Assembly (NCBI GenBank): GCA_002305505.1
Contig: DBRC01000024.1
Span: 1-33,512 of the forward strand
DNA: 33,512 bases
Direction of reading: 5' to 3'
Source of the DNA: Prevotella sp. UBA1378
GTDB lineage: Bacteria; Bacteroidota; Bacteroidia; Bacteroidales; Bacteroidaceae
A program made the translations under genes and the position numbers. The notes beneath the pieces were generated by a model that saw nothing but the letters and a program-made list of their open reading frames with translations, did not search any database and was not told where the DNA came from. Within the stretch, counting starts at the first letter, position 1. Each line of letters begins with the position of its first letter. Shown in pieces: positions 1 through 7,023 of the stretch.

Positions 1-2804
1 TTTCTTATCCCGAACTCAGGTTTATTGATGGAAGTGTCGCTGTAGCCCCGGCGGGAATACATTGTCAGGTCTGTTGATATCTGTAAGTTCCATGGTAATT
101 CGACTTGAGTGATGACTCCATAATCAAAATCCAATACATTGACAGATATGTCACTTTTATGCTTGCCAATCGAATTCTGGTAATGCAAATTTCCTTTTAT
201 AGAAAATTCCATGGTGCTATTTGGGCGTAAATAGAGTTCTAATCCGTTGTTTACATATCTTGAACAAACTACGGAACGCGGTGCAGGGATACAGTCTTTA
301 CCGTCAGTAGTTCCGATTAGGTCGACACTGCGATTGAATTCATACGATAAATTATCTTTCAGTCTTAGCTTTTCCGTCCTGCATATAGGCATATCTACCC
401 CTGTTGCTATATTATAGCTCCAGTTCCCGTTTATGTTGTCGGGTGTCATGTTCCTTACCCCGGTCTGCTTGTTATATAGGATACCCGATGCAATGGCGTC
501 CCTTGTCATGTTGGCTTTTAGGGAAACATTGAAAAATGTCCGCCTGAACTTGTCCTGATAAGATGACTCCAGCGAATAATGCCGGGTATTCCTTAAGTTG
601 GGGTTACCATGCGTAATATATAATGGGTTGCTTGTATTTTTCACGTCCAACATGCTGGCCATAGGAGGGGCCACTGTGTACATATTGCAAGCAGCACTGA
701 TTCTTCTGCCACGCTTTTCAATCATATAATTGTATGACACACTAATGCTTAACAAATTGGACACCCTCGTCACGGCGGTATCAGCCTGCGCCCCCTGCCA
801 ATAGTCCATTTGCTCATGTCTTGTTTCGATGCCTATGCCTGCAACCCAATAGTACATTACGCTATCATTCCGATTGAAGAACTGGTACGTCAGACGGGGC
901 GAGTTGGATAAAATACGAGTATTGGATTTGATGCTGTTATCCGCATCTAAAGAGTGTACCATTTCTTCTGTTGAAGGAAGCGTACCGATGGCCTTTCCGC
1001 CCATGTTTCCCCATCCCTCAATTCTGTCAAGCAGGTATAATAGCCGGTTGCTTTTCTGCTGGTTGAAAGAAATAGCGTCATGGATGCCAAAGCCATGTTT
1101 ATGGTTTCTGTCGGTGAAAAAGAATATTCTCGGCTTGATATATGCACGGTTTGTCTGATTGTAGGTCGGAGTATATTTGTTTTGGAAACAATCGCTTGCA
1201 GCACTGTTGATATGATTCAGGAAGTAATGTTCAAACCCCGATTCCGAAGACTTAATGTATTGGTAATCGTATTCCACGTTAATGTCGTAATAGTCATTAT
1301 GGGGAGGAGTCCAAGTAAATGTACCGGGTATATGCACGTCCGTCCAGTCGCCCTTGTCCTTTGCCGTTGATATTACGTGGTTTGTGGCATATTTTTTCAA
1401 TATATGCCCGGAGTTCGGCGTGGAGATACTGTCAAGCCAGGCCTTGCCTAATTGTAACGGTAGGTCCACATTGCCTGCCGCACTTGCTGAATGAAGATTC
1501 CGGTTCCATCTTGCATAACAGAAATACGGGCGGATATTGAAATATACTTGTTTGTACCATCTGCTTTTATGTTTCCGGAACGTGATATTATTATTCGTTG
1601 TCAATGCAAGGTTATAACTGCTTGAGTTCATGAATGAGCAGTCGTACATATTCCCTCTGTTAAGAAACGTCTCGCCCGATGTGTGGTTCGAGTCGTAACG
1701 TTCCTTGTATGATACATTCAGGCTCCCATTATATTTGCTGTTTTCATTCTTTTGTATGCTGTAGTTCATGCCAGATGTGTATGATTCAATTATCCCTTGT
1801 GATTGGGAAAGAGGCGACCATTCGCCACCTTCTCCGGGGGAACGTTCGTTATTCATGTTGTTGGCATTGAAAAATGCCGCAATCTTTAGGCGGTCTGAAT
1901 AATTCAATGCAAAGAATCTCCCGAGGAATGTGTCGTTCAGATCTCCATTATAATCTTCCTTGTATGAAACACCGCTTCCCCCTTCGGCAACAGCAACCCA
2001 CCCCTGGTTGTAATCGCGCTTTAGTTTTATGTCCATCACCAGTTCTTTCGGGGCAGTCCTCTCTTGGTTAGTACCTTTCTTGTCTTCCGGGGTTCGTTCG
2101 TACGACTGTATATTCTTCACTAAATAAGCCGGCATGTTCTCCAACATGAACTCACGGTTCTTATCGAAGAAGTCTTTGCCGTTAAGCAATAATATTTCAA
2201 TCTTCCTGCCATTAAGGAATATTTCCCCGTTCTTGTTCATTTCTACGCCGGGAAGCTTCTTTATTAAGACATCTATCATGGAACCTTCAGCCAGCGAGAA
2301 CGCATCTGCATCGTATACTAATGTGTCTCCTTTCATACAGAACTTTAGTTTTGTTGCCGTAACAACAATTTCTTTAAGGTCATATTCTTTCTCTTTCGGT
2401 TTCCTGCGCATATAGGTAGGAGGGAGTTCTATATGTCTCTCGCGTTTATACATCTTGGGCACATTGAAGCTGACGTCTTTTGTCAGATAACCCTCAGCGT
2501 TGAGCCTTAGGATATATTTCCCGGGGCGGGAAATCTTTGCCATAGCCTCTATGGCTTCCTTATCGTCGGTTTTCCGGCAAACAATATATGCATTGCCTAT
2601 AAGGCTACTATCTTCTGCGGCCAGTAATTGTGCTTTCAAGGTTGAGTCTACATACTCGTGTGTCAGATGGTCTTTTACCTGTGTGAGTACAGTCAGCTCC
2701 CTCTGTCCTCTTTCGTTTAATACTTGTTTTTCTTCTGCATAACAAAAACAAATCATTAAGAAAAGAGGCAGTATTGTCAGCAATGTTTTCTTAGCACTAA
2801 TCAT
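1..2804 (-). CDS. Outer membrane beta-barrel protein, TonB-receptor-like (3' end missing)
   Basis: 934 codons are visible and the gene runs off the left edge; I saw no stop in this frame. The start at 2804 opens a signal peptide (MISAKKTLLTILPLFLMICF, then CYA-EEK). Residues about 60-130 look like a carboxypeptidase-regulatory/beta-sandwich domain. Residues about 145-235 resemble a TonB plug (KEIVVTATK, GDTLVYDADAF, LPGVEMNKNGEIFLNGR). The rest is rich in aromatic, alternating strands typical of a barrel, ending near YSRRGYSDTS, a motif usually close to the last strands, so perhaps 80-120 residues are missing. The family match is to Bacteroidetes 'outer membrane beta-barrel family' proteins (OMP_b-brl_3-like). 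No SusD partner or other substrate clue is present, so the cargo is unknown. The gene is visibly more AT-rich than the rest of the window. It stands alone behind its own promoter with a leader of about 105 bases. Confidence 0.85.
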   Translation of the reverse strand, partial: MISAKKTLLTILPLFLMICFCYAEEKQVLNERGQRELTVLTQVKDHLTHEYVDSTLKAQLLAAEDSSLIGNAYIVCRKTDDKEAIEAMAKISRPGKYILRLNAEGYLTKDVSFNVPKMYKRERHIELPPTYMRRKPKEKEYDLKEIVVTATKLKFCMKGDTLVYDADAFSLAEGSMIDVLIKKLPGVEMNKNGEIFLNGRKIEILLLNGKDFFDKNREFMLENMPAYLVKNIQSYERTPEDKKGTNQERTAPKELVMDIKLKRDYNQGWVAVAEGGSGVSYKEDYNGDLNDTFLGRFFALNYSDRLKIAAFFNANNMNNERSPGEGGEWSPLSQSQGIIESYTSGMNYSIQKNENSKYNGSLNVSYKERYDSNHTSGETFLNRGNMYDCSFMNSSSYNLALTTNNNITFRKHKSRWYKQVYFNIRPYFCYARWNRNLHSASAAGNVDLPLQLGKAWLDSISTPNSGHILKKYATNHVISTAKDKGDWTDVHIPGTFTWTPPHNDYYDINVEYDYQYIKSSESGFEHYFLNHINSAASDCFQNKYTPTYNQTNRAYIKPRIFFFTDRNHKHGFGIHDAISFNQQKSNRLLYLLDRIEGWGNMGGKAIGTLPSTEEMVHSLDADNSIKSNTRILSNSPRLTYQFFNRNDSVMYYWVAGIGIETRHEQMDYWQGAQADTAVTRVSNLLSISVSYNYMIEKRGRRISAACNMYTVAPPMASMLDVKNTSNPLYITHGNPNLRNTRHYSLESSYQDKFRRTFFNVSLKANMTRDAIASGILYNKQTGVRNMTPDNINGNWSYNIATGVDMPICRTEKLRLKDNLSYEFNRSVDLIGTTDGKDCIPAPRSVVCSRYVNNGLELYLRPNSTMEFSIKGNLHYQNSIGKHKSDISVNVLDFDYGVITQVELPWNLQISTDLTMYSRRGYSDTSINKPEFGIR

Positions 2805-2916
2805 GTTTCTTGTGTTCTAACTTGACTAAGACTTTAATTGTGGCGGCTTACGAAGTTCCATTTGTTCTTGGTATAGGTGTAGGAGACTGAGGTATAATCC
2901 GTTTATGTTTTGAATA

Positions 2917-2947
2917 CAAACATAGGATAAAATCTTCAAAAAACAAA
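2917..2947 (-). promoter_or_regulatory. Bacteroidales-type promoter of the outer membrane protein gene
   Basis: On the minus strand TTTG (2944-2947) is followed after 19 bases by TATGTTTG (2917-2924), matching the Bacteroides -33/-7 consensus TTTG-N19-21-TAnnTTTG. Transcription would start near 2910, giving a leader of about 105 bases before the ATG at 2804. Confidence 0.7.
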
Positions 2948-3021
2948 ATTTCCGTTCGTTTTATTAGCATTTTTTATTTTATCCCGAATTGGGTAATATC
3001 TCTTTTCAACCGTAATTTCCA

Positions 3022-3060
3022 ATCAAAAAAAAGAAGAGATTGTATCAACAATCCCTTCCT
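3022..3060 (-). terminator. Intrinsic terminator after rny
   Basis: On the minus strand GGGATTG and CAATCTC (3049-3055 and 3036-3042) form a 7-bp stem with one G-U pair around a 6-base loop, followed by a T-rich run at 3025-3035. It lies about 30 bases past the rny stop and fits a Rho-independent terminator for the 5273-3089 gene group. Confidence 0.8.
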
Positions 3061-3088
3061 TGCATTATCCCATATTTATGTTATGTCC

Positions 3089-4627
3089 TTATTTTGCGTA
3101 AGCAACACTGCGGGTTTCGCGTATAACCGTTATCTTCACCTGTCCCGGATAAGTCATCTCGGTTTGAATCTTGTTCGCGATTTCACCGCTCAGTGCCTCT
3201 GTCTCGGCATCGTCCATCTTGTCGGCGCCTACGATAACGCGCAGTTCACGACCGGCTTGGATGGCATACGTCTTTGTAACGCCCGGGTAGCTCATGGCGA
3301 TGGCCTCAAGGTCGTTCAGGCGCTTGATGTAAGCCTCTACGATTTCGCGGCGTGCACCGGGGCGTGCACCGCTGATGGCATCGCAAATCTGCACGATAGG
3401 AGCCAGCAGTGTGTTCATTTCCGTTTCGTCGTGGTGGGCGGCAATGGCATTGCAGATGTCAGGCTTCTCCTTGTATTTCTCTGCAATCTTGGCTCCGTAG
3501 AGTGCGTGCGGCAGTTCGCTTTCCTCGTCGGGCACCTTCCCGATGTCGTGCAATAGTCCGGCCCGCTTGGCTTTCTTGGGGTTCAGTCCCAGTTCGCTTG
3601 CCATCACAGCACAGAGGTTGGCTGTTTCGCGGGCATGCTGCAGCAAGTTCTGCCCGTAGCTCGAACGGTATTTCATCTTTCCAATGATGCGCACCAGTTC
3701 GGGGTGCAAGCCATGAATCCCCAAGTCGATAGTCGTGCGCTTACCAGTCTCAATCACCTCGTTTTCCAGTTGTTTCTTTACCTTGTTCACCACTTCCTCG
3801 ATGCGGGCAGGGTGGATGCGCCCGTCGGCAACAAGCTGGTGGAGTGCCAAGCGGCATACCTCGCGGCGGATGGGGTCGAAGGCGCTGATGACGATAGCCT
3901 CCGGCGTGTCGTCGACAACGATTTCCACGCCCGTAGCTGCTTCCAATGCACGGATGTTGCGGCCTTCGCGCCCGATGATGCGGCCTTTCACTTCGTCGTT
4001 GTCTATGTGGAACACGCTGACGCTGTTCTCTATTGCAGTTTCGGTAGCTACCCGCTGGATGGTTTGTATCACTATTTTCTTGGCTTGGGCGTTGGCGTTC
4101 AGCTTCGCTTCGTCCATGATTTCGTTGATGTAGCTCTGTGCGTCGGTCTTGGCCTCGTCTTTCATGGCCTCTACTAAGCGGGCCTTGGCTTCGGCTGCGC
4201 TCAGTCCTGATACCTCTTCCAACTTGGCGCGTTCTTGCATCTGCATCTTCTCGAGCTCCTCTTGCTTGATGCCGAGCAGTTTCTTCTCGTTGTCAATCCG
4301 AATCTGCTGGTTGTCCAATTCGTTCTTCCTGCGCCCCAGCTCCTCTTGCCGCTGGTTGAGCGATATTTCGCGCTGTTTCAGCTTGTTCTCGCTTTGCTGG
4401 ATGTGCTGGTTGCGTACCTGCACCTCTTTCTCCAGTTCGCTTTTCTTGTTCAGGAATTTCTCCTTCACCTCCAGCAGTTTTTTCTCTTTCATTACTTCAG
4501 CCTCTTTTTCGGCGGCTGCGACCATCTCATTATATTTCCCCTTTACTATGTAACGGAAAATCATGTATCCGCAAAAGCCGCCTAAGATTAAGGCAATGGC
4601 TACGGCTATGATGATAGTTAAACTCAT
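3089..4627 (-). CDS. rny: Ribonuclease Y (membrane-anchored endoribonuclease)
   Basis: The 512-residue product has the RNase Y architecture and usual length. Residues about 3-26 form an N-terminal membrane anchor. A long charged coiled coil covers about 30-200. A KH domain carries GRIIGREGR at 215-223. The HD domain has LLHDIGK with the catalytic His-Asp pair at 360-361 and AAHHDE at about 397-401. RNase Y makes initiating endonucleolytic cuts in mRNA at the inner membrane. It lies 21 bases downstream of zapA, the arrangement I know from Bacteroidetes, and ends just before a strong terminator, so it is probably the last gene of a three-gene transcript. Large open frames on the opposite strand (such as 3635-4177) are its shadows. 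Confidence 0.96.
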   Translation of the reverse strand: MSLTIIIAVAIALILGGFCGYMIFRYIVKGKYNEMVAAAEKEAEVMKEKKLLEVKEKFLNKKSELEKEVQVRNQHIQQSENKLKQREISLNQRQEELGRRKNELDNQQIRIDNEKKLLGIKQEELEKMQMQERAKLEEVSGLSAAEAKARLVEAMKDEAKTDAQSYINEIMDEAKLNANAQAKKIVIQTIQRVATETAIENSVSVFHIDNDEVKGRIIGREGRNIRALEAATGVEIVVDDTPEAIVISAFDPIRREVCRLALHQLVADGRIHPARIEEVVNKVKKQLENEVIETGKRTTIDLGIHGLHPELVRIIGKMKYRSSYGQNLLQHARETANLCAVMASELGLNPKKAKRAGLLHDIGKVPDEESELPHALYGAKIAEKYKEKPDICNAIAAHHDETEMNTLLAPIVQICDAISGARPGARREIVEAYIKRLNDLEAIAMSYPGVTKTYAIQAGRELRVIVGADKMDDAETEALSGEIANKIQTEMTYPGQVKITVIRETRSVAYAK

Positions 4628-4648
4628 AAATATAATATATAAAGATTG

Positions 4649-4966
4649 TTAATATTCCTGTCTCTTCTCCCCGAGCACGTCTTCAATTTCGGCAGTGAGA
4701 CTCTTGAGAATATTATCATAGGGCTCAGTATCATTCTTGGAGCGCTCCTTCTGATACTGCAATGCTATGTCGATAAGCGTCATCAGCGCAATCGTATGGT
4801 CACCTTTGCGCCCTTTGAAAAAGTTGGCATAGGTGTTATAGCGGTCTGTAATCAGCTTTGCGGCTGCACGGTAGTACACTTCGTCGGAGCGGTTGATGGC
4901 CACTTCGATTTCCTCGTCGTAGACGTGCAGGCGTATGTGAAATTTCTCGTTGTCTTGTTCTGCCAT
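4649..4966 (-). CDS. zapA: Cell division protein ZapA
   Basis: The 105-residue product matches ZapA in length and pattern: an N-terminal beta part (FHIRLHVYDEEIEVAINRSDE), then helices ending in a charged coiled coil. ZapA binds FtsZ filaments and promotes their bundling in the Z-ring. It lies 10 bases after the stop of a small coiled-coil protein and 21 bases before rny, so the three are probably co-transcribed. The placement next to a ZapB-like coiled-coil gene supports a role in divisome assembly. The family is clear from the sequence, but the physical link to the neighbour is inferred. Confidence 0.85.
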   Translation of the reverse strand: MAEQDNEKFHIRLHVYDEEIEVAINRSDEVYYRAAAKLITDRYNTYANFFKGRKGDHTIALMTLIDIALQYQKERSKNDTEPYDNILKSLTAEIEDVLGEKRQEY

Positions 4967-4976
4967 CGCTTTGATT

Positions 4977-5273
4977 CTATTTCTTCTCAGTTAAGATAGC
5001 AATGCATTTGTTGACGTCGCGGATAAGCTTCGACAATCGTTCGCGCGCACCGTCTAAGTCGCGGTCTGTGATTTCGATCATCTTGGCCATCTTCAGCGAG
5101 TTATAGTCATTCGTCTGTTGAGCCAGCTTGTCGCGCAGGAGCCGTATGTCCTTTTCGTTCTGGTCGACCATTGCGTACAACTCCTCGTTCTCCTTTTTTA
5201 ATTGCTGAAATCGGAGAAGCATTTGCCTGACGCGTGTCTGGAACGTTGCTAAAGTTTGCTCATTAGAGGTCAT
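4977..5273 (-). CDS. Small coiled-coil protein, ZapB-like
   Basis: 98 residues, almost entirely predicted helix with heptad-like spacing of Leu, Met and Ile between charged residues (for example LLRFQQLKKENEELYAMV and DIRLLRDKLAQQ). There is no signal peptide or membrane segment. It is the first gene of the group with zapA and rny, with a 10-base gap to zapA. Small coiled-coil proteins beside ZapA are often ZapB-like partners that bind ZapA and link the Z-ring to other structures. That identity rests on size, coiled coil and position, not on a firm sequence signature. A good -7 box (TACCTTTG, 5293-5300) lies about 20 bases upstream, so this start is probably correct and the leader short. Confidence 0.65.
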   Translation of the reverse strand: MTSNEQTLATFQTRVRQMLLRFQQLKKENEELYAMVDQNEKDIRLLRDKLAQQTNDYNSLKMAKMIEITDRDLDGARERLSKLIRDVNKCIAILTEKK

Positions 5274-5292
5274 TACATAACTCTTTATTTTA

Positions 5293-5300
5293 CAAAGGTA
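5293..5300 (-). promoter_or_regulatory. -7 box upstream of the zapB-like/zapA/rny group
   Basis: TACCTTTG on the minus strand matches the Bacteroides -7 consensus TAnnTTTG and lies 20 bases before the start codon at 5273. I do not see a clear TTTG at the -33 position, so only the -7 element is supported. Confidence 0.5.
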
Positions 5301-5350
5301 TCATATTTTTTGCAATACTTGATGCTTTAATGCCCTATTTAACGATTTTT

Positions 5351-5980
5351 TTATTTTGTGCCGTCTTCCTGTGGGCGTGGTTCTTTCTTTGCAAGTATGA
5401 CTACTTTGTAGACGAAATTCGTTACCCACGACTGGCTGAAGCCGAGCCTGTTGTTGTACTTTCGGATGGCAACGACTGTCTTCATCACCCCCGGGTCGCT
5501 GAAGTCGTTCTTGTTGAAAATATCGCCTACCGTTTTCTGGGTCATGACGAAGATGGCCTTTTTAAAGAACGAGGGGATACGCAGCTTGAACTTCATCAGG
5601 TTGCCGGTAAGCATCATGAGGTCTTGCGTGAAGCCTTGGAATTGGATGAGGTAGGGCTGCACGTCTTGTATCTTATGGCAGTTCCTGCGGATGCTGTTGT
5701 CGATTTCCTTGCAGAAGGATTCGTCGACGCCGTAAATGTCGTGCAGCATCTTGCGGCAACGCGATTTTTCCCCAACACCCAGCTTGTTGTTTACGGTAGG
5801 CACGCGGAGCGTGGACTTGAAGACGCGCAGGTCGGGCAGCATGGCCAGGTTGGTGATGCCGAGGTCGGCCGCCATGGCAGCTTGAAAATACACCCTTATT
5901 AAAGTCATGAAATCTTCCATGCCGCCGGTTTTTTGTCCTTGTTCGCTTTTCCGGCCGAACAGATTGCTTATTATGCTCAT
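5351..5980 (-). CDS. Conserved hypothetical protein of Bacteroidales type
   Basis: 209 residues that I cannot assign to a named family. It has no signal peptide and no clear membrane span; it reads as a soluble, helical, basic protein (pI clearly high from the many Lys and Arg). Recognisable stretches are FQAAMAADLGITNLAMLPDL near the N-terminus, a cysteine pair in SRCRKMLHD and DESFCKEIDNSIRRNCHK in the middle, and NNRLGFSQSWVTNFVYK near the C-terminus. It sits upstream of the zapB-like/zapA/rny group in the same direction, but the intervening 77 bases contain a separate -7 box, so it may be its own unit. A -7 box also precedes this gene (6012-6019). A housekeeping role is suggested only by its neighbours. 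Confidence 0.7.
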   Translation of the reverse strand: MSIISNLFGRKSEQGQKTGGMEDFMTLIRVYFQAAMAADLGITNLAMLPDLRVFKSTLRVPTVNNKLGVGEKSRCRKMLHDIYGVDESFCKEIDNSIRRNCHKIQDVQPYLIQFQGFTQDLMMLTGNLMKFKLRIPSFFKKAIFVMTQKTVGDIFNKNDFSDPGVMKTVVAIRKYNNRLGFSQSWVTNFVYKVVILAKKEPRPQEDGTK

Positions 5981-6011
5981 TTCTCTTGTCTGTTTTATTT
6001 TGAACCGGGTG

Positions 6012-6019
6012 CAAAGTTA
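6012..6019 (-). promoter_or_regulatory. -7 box for the 209-residue unknown gene
   Basis: TAACTTTG on the minus strand fits TAnnTTTG and lies about 30 bases before the start at 5980. No clear -33 TTTG is seen at the expected distance. Confidence 0.45.
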
Positions 6020-6083
6020 AGGAAAAAATAGCAGAATTTGATGAATTTCTACATAAATTCAGTGGTTTGATAGAAAAAAATAG

Positions 6084-6091
6084 TACCTTTG
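6084..6091 (+). promoter_or_regulatory. -7 box for rfbA/wzc/HAD
   Basis: TACCTTTG matches the Bacteroides -7 consensus and lies 25 bases before the rfbA start. A TTTG is present at 6066-6069, but its spacing of 14 bases is shorter than usual, so the -33 element is uncertain. Confidence 0.5.
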
Positions 6092-6116
6092 CAGGCGATT
6101 TATAACGTTATATAGA

Positions 6117-6995
6117 ATGAAAGGTATTGTTTTGGCAGGGGGGAGCGGTACGCGGCTCTATCCCATAACTAAAGGTATTAGCAAACAGTTAATCCCTATT
6201 TTCGACAAACCGATGATCTATTATCCGATTTCGGTATTGATGCTTGCAGGTATCCGCGAGATACTGGTTATCAGTACGCCGCATGATCTGCCGGGGTTTA
6301 AGCGCCTGCTGGGGGACGGAAAGGAACTGGGCGTATCCTTCGAATATGCCGAGCAGCCCTCGCCGGATGGCTTGGCGCAGGCTTTTATCATCGGCGAGCG
6401 GTTTGTAGGCAACGACTCCGTATGCCTTGTACTGGGCGATAATATCTTCTATGGCGGCGGTTTCAGCGCATTGCTGAGGCAGAGCGTGGAAAATGCCGAA
6501 CAGCGGGGGGAGGCCACAGTGTTCGGTTATTACGTGAATGACCCCGAGCGCTATGGTGTGGCGGAATTCGACAAGGAGGGCAATTGCCTGAGTATCGAGG
6601 AAAAACCGGAGAAACCTAAGTCGAACTATGCTGTTGTCGGGCTTTATTTCTATCCGAACAGCGTGGTAGAGATAGCCAAGAATATAAAGCCGAGTGCCCG
6701 TGGGGAACTGGAAATCACAACCGTGAACCAAGAGTATCTCTCCCGCAAGAGCCTGAAGGTGCAGACGCTGCAGCGCGGTTTCGCATGGCTTGACACCGGC
6801 ACGCATGACAGCCTGAGTGAAGCGAGTACCTTTATCGAGGTGATAGAGAAGCGCCAAGGGCAGAAGGTGGCCTGTCTTGAAGAGATTGCCTATAAACGCG
6901 GCTGGATAGGGAAAGAGGAATTGATAAACTTAGCGGAACCGATGATGAAGAACGGATACGGGCAGTATCTGTATTCACTGGCGAAAGACAAATAA
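6117..6995 (+). CDS. rfbA: Glucose-1-phosphate thymidylyltransferase (RmlA)
   Basis: The 292-residue product has the expected RmlA length and motifs: the nucleotide-binding loop LAGGSGTRLYPITKG at residues 6-20, KPMIYYPI, the metal-binding LGDNIFYGGG near 107-116, and the EEKPEKPKS loop. It converts glucose-1-phosphate and dTTP to dTDP-glucose, the first step of dTDP-L-rhamnose synthesis, in the cytoplasm. It is followed after 28 bases by a Wzc-type kinase gene, so the pair probably serves surface polysaccharide production. The second and third pathway genes (rfbC, rfbB) are not in this window. rfbD lies about 12 kb away on the other strand (18925-19773), so the rhamnose genes are dispersed here. 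Confidence 0.95.
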   Translation: MKGIVLAGGSGTRLYPITKGISKQLIPIFDKPMIYYPISVLMLAGIREILVISTPHDLPGFKRLLGDGKELGVSFEYAEQPSPDGLAQAFIIGERFVGNDSVCLVLGDNIFYGGGFSALLRQSVENAEQRGEATVFGYYVNDPERYGVAEFDKEGNCLSIEEKPEKPKSNYAVVGLYFYPNSVVEIAKNIKPSARGELEITTVNQEYLSRKSLKVQTLQRGFAWLDTGTHDSLSEASTFIEVIEKRQGQKVACLEEIAYKRGWIGKEELINLAEPMMKNGYGQYLYSLAKDK

Positions 6996-7023
6996 TTTAG
7001 GGAAAATAGACAAATTAATAGTT

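Noticed and set aside
3635..4177. Long open frame on the plus strand
   Set aside because: It lies wholly opposite rny, whose protein has clear KH and HD motifs; the plus-strand translation has no recognisable domain.
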